A DNA stretch of 64,000 bases, taken from NCBI GenBank assembly GCA_963836375.1, contig CAWIJK010000001.1, positions 186,001 to 250,000 of the forward strand, written 5' to 3'. Below the pieces are notes generated by a model. It saw only the letters and a program-made list of their open reading frames with translations, ran no database searches and was not told where the DNA came from. A program made the position numbers and the translations under genes. This DNA comes from CAWIJK01 sp963836375. GTDB taxonomy: Bacteria > Actinomycetota > Acidimicrobiia > Acidimicrobiales > RAAP-2. This document shows, one piece after another, positions 41,645-49,299 of this stretch. The stretch's first letter is position 1, and every line of letters starts with the position of its first letter.

Positions 41645-42898
41645 TCAGGTCAGCCCGGCGATGGTGAGCGGACCCTGGGGCAGGACGCACACGCGCGCCG
41701 CCGGCCCGTGGACCTCGAGGGCCTCGGCCACGGCGGCGTCGAGGTCCGCGACCGGGCGCAGGTGGGCGGCGCGCACCGCGCCGTCGTCGAGCCCGTCGGC
41801 GTGCAGCCAGACCCGGGCCCGGGCGAGCACCCGACCCATGACCTGGGCCTGCCAGCGGTCGAGCTCCGAGCGCCCCCCGGCGGCCACCAGGTCCCCGGGC
41901 CCGGCGGCCTCGGCCAGGATGCGGGCGAAGGCACCGCCGTCGGGCACGCCGTCGCCGCAGTGCGCGGCGAGAAGGATCGTCCCTCGCTCGGCCACCACCC
42001 GCTCGGCGGCGGCCATGCCCTTGACCGCCTGGTAGAGGTTGCGGTCGAGCGGGTGGCCGCCGTTGGTGGTGACCACGACGTCGAAGGGGCCGGGCACCCG
42101 CTGGATGGCGGTGCGGGCCACGACGGCGCAGGCGGCTTCGTGGGCCCCGGGCAGCGGGCCGCAGAAGACGGCGGTGAGCTGGCGCCGACGGTTGATGGTC
42201 ACGTCGACCGAGAGGGTGGGCGGGTCGAGGGCGGTGGCCGCCCGGACGAAGTCGTGGACCGGGTTGCCCCTGGTGCGGGCCCAGGTCGCCCGCTCGTCGG
42301 CGATCCGGGCCGGGCTGTGGGCCTCGAGGATCGTCTCGGTGGCGGCCAGGCCCGGGCAGACCCCCTTCGGGCCGCCGCTGAACCCGGCGAAGAAGTGCGG
42401 CTCGACGAACCCAGTGACGATGCGCACCTCGGCGTCGACGTAGCGGCGGTCGAGCAGCACCGGCGTCGCGTCCACCCGGCCGACCATGACGTGGCGGCCG
42501 TCGTCGGCCTGGTGCTGGAACACCCGGTACCGGGACAGCACCTCGGAGCCGACGAGCTCGGCCAGCTCGGCCTCGGTGGCCGCCCGGTGGGTGCCGGTCG
42601 CGCACAGGAGGCTGACCCGCTCGGGCCCCGCCCCGGCCCGTTCGAGCTCGGCCAGGAGCGGGGGCAGCACGGTGCGGTTGGGCATGGGCCGGGTGATGTC
42701 GGGGAAGACGACCGCCACCTGCTGGCGCCGGCCGACCAGCTCGGCCAGGGGTGGGCCCTCGGAGGGCGACCGGAGGGCGTCGAGCACGGCGGCGCCCTCG
42801 TCGGCCAGTCCGGGGAGCTCACCCGGCGCCACGACCACCGCGTCGTCGGGGACCTCGACCCGCAGGCCCCCCCGCCCGTAGGCCAGGTCGACCTGCAT
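41645..42898 (-). CDS. larA: LarA-family racemase/epimerase
   Basis: A 417-residue member of the nickel-pincer (NPN) lactate racemase family, now known to include malate racemase and sugar-acid 2-epimerases. VAVVFPDITRPMPNRTVLPPLL (split: VAVVFPDITRP, MPNRTVLPPLL) is the N-terminal signature, CATGTHRAATEAEL carries a conserved His, HQADDGRHVMVG follows, and FFAGFSGGPKGVCPGLA has the Lys that anchors the cofactor in LarA. No larB, larC or larE cofactor genes are in the window, so they must be elsewhere. ATG 42898 shares one base with the kinase stop. In this cluster a hydroxy-acid or aldonate 2-epimerisation is more likely than lactate racemisation; that is inference. Confidence 0.85.
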   Translation of the reverse strand: MQVDLAYGRGGLRVEVPDDAVVVAPGELPGLADEGAAVLDALRSPSEGPPLAELVGRRQQVAVVFPDITRPMPNRTVLPPLLAELERAGAGPERVSLLCATGTHRAATEAELAELVGSEVLSRYRVFQHQADDGRHVMVGRVDATPVLLDRRYVDAEVRIVTGFVEPHFFAGFSGGPKGVCPGLAATETILEAHSPARIADERATWARTRGNPVHDFVRAATALDPPTLSVDVTINRRRQLTAVFCGPLPGAHEAACAVVARTAIQRVPGPFDVVVTTNGGHPLDRNLYQAVKGMAAAERVVAERGTILLAAHCGDGVPDGGAFARILAEAAGPGDLVAAGGRSELDRWQAQVMGRVLARARVWLHADGLDDGAVRAAHLRPVADLDAAVAEALEVHGPAARVCVLPQGPLTIAGLT

Positions 42899-44346
42899 CA
42901 CGGAGCGGTGAGGTCGACGACCGCCCCGGCCACCCGCTCGGCCAGCGGCTCGAGTTCGCGGTAGCGGGCCTCGGCCGCCGGATCGGGGACGATCTCGTCG
43001 TCGACCGGGTCGAAGCGGTCCAAGGGGAGGTCCAACCCGCAGGCCCGGGCGGCCAGCAGGGCGGCGCCGGCCGAGGCGGCCTCGCCCGAGCGCCGGCGGG
43101 TGGCCGGCAGCCCGGTGACCGAGGTGAGCACCTCCACCCACAGGGCGATGCCGGTCCCCACCCCGCCCAGGGTGAGCCCGGTGGCCGGCGCCCCGCCCGG
43201 CCGGCCCTCGGTCACCATCTGCAGGCAGCGGGCCACCTCCCAGGCCACCGACTCGATGGTGGCCCGGGCCAGGTCCCCGGCGTCGTGGGCCGACGCCAGG
43301 CCCACGAAGCCGGCCCGGGCGTCGTCGCGCCACCACGGGGCCCGGGCCCCGTCGAGCCAGGGCACCGCCACCACCCCACGGGCCCCCGGCGGGCTCTGGG
43401 CCGCCAGCGAGGCCAGCTCGCCGGGGTCGCGCCCGGTCAGCCGTCCCAGCCAGGCCAGGAAGGAGCCGGCGGCCGAGAGCCCCCCCTCGAGCAGCCAACC
43501 CCCGTCGGCACCCCGCGAGACCACGGCCCCGGCCGGGGCGGGGTCGGGCCGGGCGGCCACCGGGACCGAGACGTTGGCCGTCGTCCCCCAGCTGACCATG
43601 GGCCGCTCGGCGGAGGCCCCGGCCCCGAGCACCTCGCAGGGCCGGTCGCCGGCCCCGATGACGACGGGGATCCCGGGCCGCAGCCCGAGCTCGGCCGCCG
43701 GCACCGCCCGAAGCTGCCCGACGATGCTGGCCGGCTCCACCACGGGCGCCAGGCGACCCGAGGCGGCCCCGGCCAGCTGGTCGACGACGACCCCGTCGAG
43801 GTCGTAGAGACCGGTGCGCGAGGCCAGCGTGGTGTCGGTGGCCACCACGCCGGTCAGCCGCCACACCACCAGATCGCGGGGCGAGAGCAACCAGTCGCTG
43901 GCTGCCAGCCGGGCCGGCTCATGGGCCGACAGCCAGGCCACTTTGGCCGCCACCGCCCCACCGTCGAGCGGCACCCCGGTGCGACGGCGCACCATCTCGG
44001 CGCCGCCGCAGGCCTCGGCCAGCGCCGCCGCTTCGGCCACCGCCCGGCGGTCCGACCACAACAGCCCCCGGCCCAGCGGCTCGCCGGCCGAGGTCACCGG
44101 GACGAAGCTTTGGCGGGCGGCCGAGCAGCTGAGGACGTCGACGGCGCCGAACTCGGCCGGGGCCTGGGCCCGGGCCTCGGCGCAAGCCACGACCACCGCC
44201 GTCCACCAGCTGAACGCCTCCTGCTCGGCCCAGCCGAGCTCGGGCCGGGAGGTGGCCAGCTCGGCCCGGGTCAGGGCCACCAGCCCGTCGTCGGACCACA
44301 GGGCCACCTTGGTCACGCTGGTGCCGAAGTCGACGGTCAGGATCAC
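42898..44346 (-). CDS. FGGY-family carbohydrate kinase
   Basis: A 482-residue sugar kinase of the FGGY family (xylulokinase/gluconokinase-like). The N-terminal phosphate-1 motif is LTVDFGTSVTKVALWSDDG, SCSAARQSFVPVTSAG follows, and GIPVVIGAGDRPCEVLGAG holds the catalytic Asp in the GAGD motif; LTLGGVGTGIALWVEVLTSVTG is the adenosine motif. It would phosphorylate a sugar, sugar acid or polyol from the same pathway as the neighbouring aldolase and dehydrogenase. A second FGGY kinase in the window (xylB) serves xylulose, so this one probably has another substrate. It overlaps larA by one base and follows the aldolase gene by 33 bases. Confidence 0.87.
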   Translation of the reverse strand: MILTVDFGTSVTKVALWSDDGLVALTRAELATSRPELGWAEQEAFSWWTAVVVACAEARAQAPAEFGAVDVLSCSAARQSFVPVTSAGEPLGRGLLWSDRRAVAEAAALAEACGGAEMVRRRTGVPLDGGAVAAKVAWLSAHEPARLAASDWLLSPRDLVVWRLTGVVATDTTLASRTGLYDLDGVVVDQLAGAASGRLAPVVEPASIVGQLRAVPAAELGLRPGIPVVIGAGDRPCEVLGAGASAERPMVSWGTTANVSVPVAARPDPAPAGAVVSRGADGGWLLEGGLSAAGSFLAWLGRLTGRDPGELASLAAQSPPGARGVVAVPWLDGARAPWWRDDARAGFVGLASAHDAGDLARATIESVAWEVARCLQMVTEGRPGGAPATGLTLGGVGTGIALWVEVLTSVTGLPATRRRSGEAASAGAALLAARACGLDLPLDRFDPVDDEIVPDPAAEARYRELEPLAERVAGAVVDLTAP

Positions 44347-44379
44347 CGGGTCAGCCTGGCACCGGGCGTCGCCGGCGGG

Positions 44380-45159
44380 TCACCGCGCGTGGACCACCCC
44401 GGCCAACGCCGCGGCCACCGCGGCGGGGTCGGGGTCCTGGTAGACGGCGCGGCCGATGGCCAGGCCCGAACCACCACCGGCCATCACGTCGGCCACCTCG
44501 GTCATCAGCTTGTCGGCCCCACCGTCGCCCCGGGGGCCGCCCAGGAACAGGACCGGCACCCCGACGCTGGCGACCACCCGCCCCACCGCCTCGGTCCTGG
44601 GCCCCCCGGCGGCCACGTCGGGGACCGGGACCTTGAGGAGGGGCGCCCCGAGGTCGTGGGCCACCACGGCGGCGTACACGATCGAGTCGGTGTCCCGGGC
44701 GACGGCCCCGTCCCGCCAGACCAGCGGTTCGATCAGGGCTCCGAGGCCGGCGCCGTTGGCCTCGTCGAGGACCTGGCCGAGGAGCTCGAGGGCACCGGCG
44801 GTGCGCGGGTCGTCGAGGTCGAGTCGGGTCATCAGCTTGACCCCGGTCCACCCGTCGCGCTCGGCCCGCCACACGCTCGTCACCAGCCGGTCGTCCAGTT
44901 CGAAGGCCGAGCCGGCCAGCCCGGTCCGGTTGAGCGAGAGGTAGGTGCGGTGGCGGGCGCCGAGCGCGCCCGAAGCGGCCAGGTCGGCCAGCGGTTGGGC
45001 GCTGGCCAGCACCCCGTCGCAGTGGGGCAGCGCCGCTTCGAGGGCGCCGAGGTAGTCGCGGTAGGGCTCGACGGTGAGCACCCCGCGGGCGCGGTGGTCG
45101 GCCGCCAGGATCAGGGCCGGGAACGACGGCCCCGGAGCCGTGGGCCGCTCCACGCTCAC
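44380..45159 (-). CDS. Class I aldolase (DeoC/DhnA/LacD-like TIM barrel)
   Basis: A 259-residue TIM-barrel Schiff-base aldolase. It opens LILAADHRARGVLTVEPYRDYL (AADHR is the family start), shows GVKLMTRLDLDDP and ALIEPLVWRDG on central strands, has the likely Schiff-base Lys in APLLKVPVPDV, and the phosphate-binding loops VLFLGGPRGDGGADKL and GGGSGLAIGRAVYQDPDP near the C-terminus. That final loop is typical of FbaB/LacD/Cgl0159-type aldolases. GTG 45159 overlaps the dehydrogenase stop by four bases (GTGA). It would cleave a phosphorylated sugar or keto acid made by the FGGY kinase. Exact substrate unknown. Confidence 0.8.
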   Translation of the reverse strand: MSVERPTAPGPSFPALILAADHRARGVLTVEPYRDYLGALEAALPHCDGVLASAQPLADLAASGALGARHRTYLSLNRTGLAGSAFELDDRLVTSVWRAERDGWTGVKLMTRLDLDDPRTAGALELLGQVLDEANGAGLGALIEPLVWRDGAVARDTDSIVYAAVVAHDLGAPLLKVPVPDVAAGGPRTEAVGRVVASVGVPVLFLGGPRGDGGADKLMTEVADVMAGGGSGLAIGRAVYQDPDPAAVAAALAGVVHAR

Positions 45160-46043
45160 CGGACGCCGGACAGGGCCAGGATGACCTTGGCCACGGCCGA
45201 GAAGTCCTCGCGCCCGTAGCCCGCGCTCGCCGCCGCCGTGAGGGCCTGGCGGGCGACGGCCGTGGTCGACAGGGGCACCCCGGCCCCCGCCGCGTAGGCC
45301 AGCGCCAGGTCGAGGTCCTTGGCCATGAGGTCGGTCATGAAGCCGGGCTTCCAGCCGTTGGAGGCCGGGCTGTCGGGGACCACCCCGGCCACCGGGAGCC
45401 GGGTGCGGACGGCGACGCAGTCCCCGGTGGCGTGGGTCAGCACCTCGAAGAGCTTCGCCATGTCGACGCCGGACTTCACGGCCAGGGCGGTGGCCTCGGC
45501 GGTGGCCACCATCTGGGCGGCGTAGATCAAGTTGTTGCAGAGCTTGACCACCTGGCCCATACCGGGGCCGCCCACGTGCACCACGAGACCGGCGAACGGG
45601 TCCATGGCCGAGGACGCCTCGGCCAAGGTGGCCTCGTCCCCACCGACCATGAGGGTCAGGGTGCCATTGTGCGCACCGGCCGTCCCCCCCGACAGCGGGG
45701 CGTCGAGGTAACGGGCGCCGGTGGCCGACACCCGGTCGTGACACGCCCGTTCGACCTCGGGATCGATGGTTGAGCAGTCGACCACGATGGTCGGTGCGCC
45801 CAGGGCCGGGAGCATGGCGTCGATCACCTCGACCACCTCGGGGGAGTTGGGCACGCAGAGGAAGACGACCTCGGACCCGCCGGCCAGGGCGGCCAGCGAG
45901 GCAGCCTCGGCGGCGCCGGCCGCCACCGCCTGGTCGATGGGACCGCGGCTGCGCGAGGCCACGGACACCTGGTGGTCGGCCTCGATCAGGTGGCGGGTCA
46001 TCGGCAGACCCATGGCCCCGAGGCCCACGAAACCGATCTTCAC
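45156..46043 (-). CDS. Beta-hydroxyacid dehydrogenase (3-hydroxyisobutyrate dehydrogenase family)
   Basis: A 295-residue NAD(P)-dependent beta-hydroxyacid dehydrogenase. The nucleotide-binding signature KIGFVGLGAMGLPMTRHLIE is at the start, DAPLSGGTAGAHNGTLTLMVGG is the conserved substrate-binding segment, and KLCNNLIYAAQMVATAEA holds the catalytic Lys helix (K-x-x-N-N/x). The family includes 3-hydroxyisobutyrate, tartronate semialdehyde, sulfolactaldehyde and 6-phosphogluconate-like enzymes. It lies between the GH4 and aldolase genes, so a small hydroxy-acid or semialdehyde step in the same pathway is likely. ATG 46043 fits the family exactly. Confidence 0.9.
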   Translation of the reverse strand: MKIGFVGLGAMGLPMTRHLIEADHQVSVASRSRGPIDQAVAAGAAEAASLAALAGGSEVVFLCVPNSPEVVEVIDAMLPALGAPTIVVDCSTIDPEVERACHDRVSATGARYLDAPLSGGTAGAHNGTLTLMVGGDEATLAEASSAMDPFAGLVVHVGGPGMGQVVKLCNNLIYAAQMVATAEATALAVKSGVDMAKLFEVLTHATGDCVAVRTRLPVAGVVPDSPASNGWKPGFMTDLMAKDLDLALAYAAGAGVPLSTTAVARQALTAAASAGYGREDFSAVAKVILALSGVR

Positions 46044-46066
46044 GCGAGATCCTCCTGTCGTCGGGC

Positions 46067-46092
46067 GGTTCCCGTCGGGTCGACGGGGAACC
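46067..46092 (-). terminator. Intercistronic stem-loop between GH4 and dehydrogenase genes
   Basis: GGTTCCCGTCG and CGACGGGGAACC pair, with one bulged G and a GGT loop, in the 79-base gap of the operon. It may end part of the transcripts or protect the upstream message. Confidence 0.4.
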
Positions 46093-46122
46093 CACCGTTC
46101 GCGCTCGGGCCCACCGGCGCCC

Positions 46123-47469
46123 TCACGCGAACTGGGGAAGCCACCGCGCCGTGCCGGCCAGCAGCGCGGCGACCATGGCGTCGGTGCGCTCCAGGTCGCC
46201 CCGACCGGCCAGGGGGTCGAGGTCGAAGGCGGCGCTGGCCAGGGCCCGGTCCCCGCTCAGGGCCGCCTCCACCGTCATTTCCTGCACGGCGACGTGGCGC
46301 CGCAGGATCTCGGCCAGGGGGGCCGGGGCCCGGGCCGCGTCGCGGCCCCTGATCCCCTCGGCGTCCACCACGCAGATCGACTCGACCACCGCGTCCGCCG
46401 GGAGATCCGGGCACTGGCCGGCGTTGGCGATGTTGGCCGGGACCTCGCGCCGGGTGCCGGTCACCAGCGAGTCGATGACGGGGGCCGGCAGCTCGCCGGA
46501 CTGCCAGGTCTGGAGCTCCTTAGTGCCGGCCAGCCAGGCGTCGACGTCGGCGATGTACCCGCGCTGATGCTCCTGGCGTCTGTCGATCGTGGTGAGCTCG
46601 ATGTTGAAGTTTGCGCCCCAACCGGACTCCTCGGTGAGGACCCACGGGACGAACTCGGCCACGTGGCGGTCGCCGGCGGCCGGGAACGCACCCCAGCGGT
46701 GAAAGATCGCCAGTTTGAGGGCGTGCCGTTGGGCGAAGTCGAGCCGGGAGAAGTCCTCGGCCTCGGGGCGCCCGGGGTGGGGGGCCAGCGCCTCCAGGCC
46801 GCCGGCCTCCTCGAGGATGTCGGCCAGGATCGAGAACCCGTCGGTTCCGTCAACGTCGAGCGCGGTCACCACCGGGAAGTGGTTGACACCGCTCACCGTG
46901 GGCCGCACCGCCTCCGCCGGCTTGCCCAGGGCGATGGCGAGGTCCAGGCACCAGTTGCCCACCTCGTGGCAGAGCCCCACGACCTTGAGCGACGTCTCGC
47001 GGCCGATCGCCCTGGTCAGACAGCTCATCGGGTTGGTGATGTTGAGCAGCCAGGCGTCGGGGCTCACCTCTCGGAGGTCCCGGGCGATGCCCACGAGGAC
47101 CGGCACGTTGCGCAGGGCCCGGTTGACCCCGCCGGGGCCGACGGTGTCGCCCACCGACTGGCGGATCCCGAAGCGCTCCGGCACGTCGATGTCGACCGCC
47201 ATCGACTCGAAGCCGCCGGTCGAGATGGTGACGATGACGAAGTCCGCCCCCTCCATGGCCTTCTTCTGGTCGGTGGTGATCTCGACCGTCGCCTTAGCCT
47301 CGAGGGCCTCGTTCACCCTGTGGGCGAGGGCTTCCATCTTGGGCAGGGGCTCGGGGTCGACGTCTTCGAGCACGAGGTGCATCCCGTGCAGCGACTCGGT
47401 GCCCAACAGGTCGGCCAGGAGCTCGGGGGTCCACTGGTAGCTGCCCCCGCCGATGATCGTGACCTGCAT
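46123..47469 (-). CDS. Glycoside hydrolase family 4 (NAD- and metal-dependent) glycosidase
   Basis: A 448-residue GH4 enzyme, which cleaves glycosides by oxidation at C3 and elimination, using NAD and a divalent metal. The NAD loop is VTIIGGGSYQWTPELLADLL at the N-terminus, FGIRQSVGDTVGPGGVNRALR and WLLNITNPMSCLTRAI follow, and the metal ligands are the Cys/His of GLCHEVGNWC and the His of GVNHFPVVTAL. The VGDTVGPGG form and length resemble alpha-galactosidase/alpha-glucosidase and alpha-glucuronidase members rather than 6-phospho-glucosidases. ATG 47469 is fixed by the Rossmann start. It is the first gene of the nine-gene cluster and is preceded by an inverted repeat. Confidence 0.88.
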   Translation of the reverse strand: MQVTIIGGGSYQWTPELLADLLGTESLHGMHLVLEDVDPEPLPKMEALAHRVNEALEAKATVEITTDQKKAMEGADFVIVTISTGGFESMAVDIDVPERFGIRQSVGDTVGPGGVNRALRNVPVLVGIARDLREVSPDAWLLNITNPMSCLTRAIGRETSLKVVGLCHEVGNWCLDLAIALGKPAEAVRPTVSGVNHFPVVTALDVDGTDGFSILADILEEAGGLEALAPHPGRPEAEDFSRLDFAQRHALKLAIFHRWGAFPAAGDRHVAEFVPWVLTEESGWGANFNIELTTIDRRQEHQRGYIADVDAWLAGTKELQTWQSGELPAPVIDSLVTGTRREVPANIANAGQCPDLPADAVVESICVVDAEGIRGRDAARAPAPLAEILRRHVAVQEMTVEAALSGDRALASAAFDLDPLAGRGDLERTDAMVAALLAGTARWLPQFA

Positions 47470-47512
47470 GGACTGGGCTCCTGACCTGGCGCCGGCCGGG
47501 CCGGCCGGTGGG

Positions 47513-47534
47513 ACACTGACGACGGCGTCAGTGT
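47513..47534. promoter_or_regulatory. Perfect 9-bp inverted repeat before the GH4 operon
   Basis: ACACTGACG and CGTCAGTGT flank a 4-base spacer, 44 bases ahead of the GH4 ATG and overlapping the stop of the broken GNAT gene. Its core is CTGAC-N6-GTCAG, the same as at 41599-41614. Operator is favoured over terminator because no T-run follows and the core is shared. Confidence 0.6.
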
Positions 47535-48068
47535 ACCGATTCGCCGCCGCACGGCCCGAGGTGGCGGCCCTCGTGGTGCCCGGTGCGCTGGGCGCGCACC
47601 GTCGGGCCGAGCCGCTTCTCCCCCCAGAAGGTGGCATGGGGATTGTCGTTGTAGGGGTCGATGCTGGTGTACCCGGCCCGCCCGTAGAGCTCCAGGGCGT
47701 GAGGCTGGAGCGGTCCGGTGTCGAGACGCACCGCCGAGTAGCCGAGGGCGGCGGCCCGGGCCTCGAGCGCACCAAGCAGCGCCCCGGCGATGCCGCGGCT
47801 CCTGTGGGCCGGCGTGACGTACATCCTTTTGATCTCGGCCAGTCCCGTCGCCAGGCGACGGATGCCGCCCCCCGCCACCGGCTCGCCGTCGAGCCGTGCC
47901 ACCAGGTAGTCACCGTCGGGGCCGGTCAGGTCGACCGGGGCCAGGGCGGGCCGGTCGAGGCGGTCGTAGAGCGCGCTCGATCTCTTCGGTCATGGCCCCG
48001 AGCAGCTCGACCGCCGGGCTCCCCCGCGAGTCGGCCGAGTCGAAGCGGAGGCCGGCGGGGACAGGCAC
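47528..48068 (-). pseudogene. Frameshifted GNAT acetyltransferase
   Basis: The C-terminal 125 or so codons give a clear GNAT core: GGGIRRLATGLAEIKRMYVTP and SRGIAGALLGALEARAAALG (acetyl-CoA loop), then LDTGPLQPHALELYGRAGY. The expected N-terminal part, GLRFDSADSRGSP then AVELLGAMTEEIER, lies upstream in another frame starting at GTG 48068. The frames meet at about 47971-47976; removal of one base there restores an uninterrupted protein reading IERLYDRLDRPALAPVDL. Either a real inactivating frameshift or a sequencing error. The family acetylates small amines; substrate unknown. Confidence 0.7.
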
Positions 48069-48162
48069 CTCACCGAGGTTACGTCCGCACCGGCCAGCGC
48101 GCCGCGCCGGGTCCGCCGTCAGTACCCTTGTGCACGGCCCGCCCGGCCCGAGCCAAAGACAA

Positions 48163-48210
48163 GACAGAGACAGAGACAGAGACAGAGACAGAGACAGAGA
48201 CAGAGACAGG
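48163..48210 (+). repeat. Hexanucleotide microsatellite (GACAGA)7-GACAGG
   Basis: Seven perfect GACAGA units and one GACAGG. The array lies between a possible -10 (TACCCT, 48123-48128) and the GAGGAG ribosome-binding site of the DUF1543 gene, so probably in its 5' leader. Its purine-rich, lower-GC composition is unlike the surroundings. Confidence 0.95.
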
Positions 48211-48233
48211 GAACGAGACCGAGGAGCCTGCCG

Positions 48234-48482
48234 ATGCAACTGTACGCCGCGTTCTTGGGGGGAGCCCTCGGGTCCGACCGCATGGGGGAGGACCACGAAG
48301 TGGTCTTCGTCGTGGCCGAGGGCGCCGCCGAGGCGAAGCAGCGGGCCAAGGCCAAGTGGCGCGGCGCCGGTCACGGGCACGTCGACGCCGTGGCACGTCT
48401 GGAGGTCGTGGACGGCTACCGAGTGGAGGTGACGGCGGGCAACGGTGGCGCCGACCACACGGTGCTCGACAGCTACAACTGA
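48234..48482 (+). CDS. DUF1543 family protein
   Basis: An 82-residue protein with the DUF1543 pattern: LYAAFLGGALGSDRMGEDHEV, then VVFVVAEGAAEAKQRAKAKW, and ending VVDGYRVEV. In related proteins the LGG...EDHEVVFVV and VDGYRI/V segments are the conserved parts. GAGGAG lies seven bases before ATG 48234, a good site. No enzymatic role is known for the family. The unusual feature is the hexanucleotide repeat in its leader. The gene is divergent from the broken GNAT gene and convergent with an SDR gene. Confidence 0.75.
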   Translation: MQLYAAFLGGALGSDRMGEDHEVVFVVAEGAAEAKQRAKAKWRGAGHGHVDAVARLEVVDGYRVEVTAGNGGADHTVLDSYN

Positions 48483-48521
48483 GCCGCCGACGTCACGGGG
48501 CGCGCCAGTGGCCCGACGCGC

Positions 48522-49298
48522 TCACACCACGGGCGACAGCCCACCGTCGAGGTTCACCGCGGTGCCCGTCACATACGAGGCCCGGGGCGAGAGCAGGTAG
48601 GTGACCAGATCCGCGAACTCCTCGGCCCGCCCCACCCGGCCGAGCGGGATGCCCCGGCTCGCCGCCAGCCGGTCGTAGAGCTCGCCGACCTCCAATCCCT
48701 GCTCTTTGGCCTGACGGACCCACTGCCCCGACTCGACCAGGCCGACGAGCACCGCGTTGACCCGGATGCCGTCGGGCCCGAGCTCTTTGGACAGAGCCTT
48801 GGTGAGCGCCATGCCGGCCGCCCGGGAGACCGACGTCGGCGTGGAACCGGCGTCGGGGGCCTTGGCCGAGATGGCCAACGTGGAGACGACCGAACCACCG
48901 TGCACCCTGAGGTGGGGCAGGGCGAAGCGCACCAGCCGGACGGTGGCGTAAAGCTTGAGGTGCAGGTCCTCCTCCCAGTCGGCGTCCAGCGAGTCGGCCA
49001 CCGCCATGGCCGACGCCCTCCCGGCGTTGCTCACCAGTCCGTCGATCCGGCCCCAGCGCCCCACCGCCGCATCGACGAACCCCGAGAGGTCGTCGGGCTC
49101 GGTCACGTCGGCGACCATCTCGAGCACATCGCCGCCGTCGGCCCGCAGCCCGGCGGCGGTGGACGCCAACCGTTCTGCGTCGCGGGCGCACAGGGCCACC
49201 TTGGCCTCCTCGGCCACCAGGCGATGGCAGAGCGCGCGGCCGAGACCGTCCGAACCCCCGGTCACCAACACCACCTTGCCTTCGAGTCCGAGATCCAC
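48522..49298 (-). CDS. SDR-like protein lacking the catalytic Tyr-Lys pair
   Basis: A 258-residue short-chain dehydrogenase fold. VVLVTGGSDGLGRALCHRLV is the cofactor loop, LVSNAGRAS replaces NNAG, and the C-terminal SYVTGTAVNLDGGLSP is typical. The segment expected to hold YxxxK reads PTSVSRAAGMALTKAL, so Tyr is Thr and Lys is Arg by alignment of the flanking helix; the Ser is in VVSTLAISA. Activity as a normal SDR is doubtful, although relatives with this form exist. GTG 49298 starts one base after the stop of the preceding gene. It is the third gene of an SDR / F420-reductase / SDR operon. Confidence 0.82.
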   Translation of the reverse strand: MDLGLEGKVVLVTGGSDGLGRALCHRLVAEEAKVALCARDAERLASTAAGLRADGGDVLEMVADVTEPDDLSGFVDAAVGRWGRIDGLVSNAGRASAMAVADSLDADWEEDLHLKLYATVRLVRFALPHLRVHGGSVVSTLAISAKAPDAGSTPTSVSRAAGMALTKALSKELGPDGIRVNAVLVGLVESGQWVRQAKEQGLEVGELYDRLAASRGIPLGRVGRAEEFADLVTYLLSPRASYVTGTAVNLDGGLSPVV

Positions 49299-49299
49299 C

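Noticed and set aside
44380..46043. Sulfoquinovose (sulfo-EMP) pathway
   Set aside because: Aldolase and beta-hydroxyacid dehydrogenase resemble YihT/YihU types, but the kinase is FGGY rather than PfkB type and there is no sulfoquinovosidase of GH31 or isomerase; evidence is insufficient.
47513..47534. Terminator of the GNAT gene
   Set aside because: The repeat overlaps the stop codon itself, has no T-run and shares its core with the site at 41599, so an operator is favoured; dual function cannot be excluded.
48163..48210. CRISPR-like array
   Set aside because: Units are 6 bases with no spacers, so this is a simple microsatellite.
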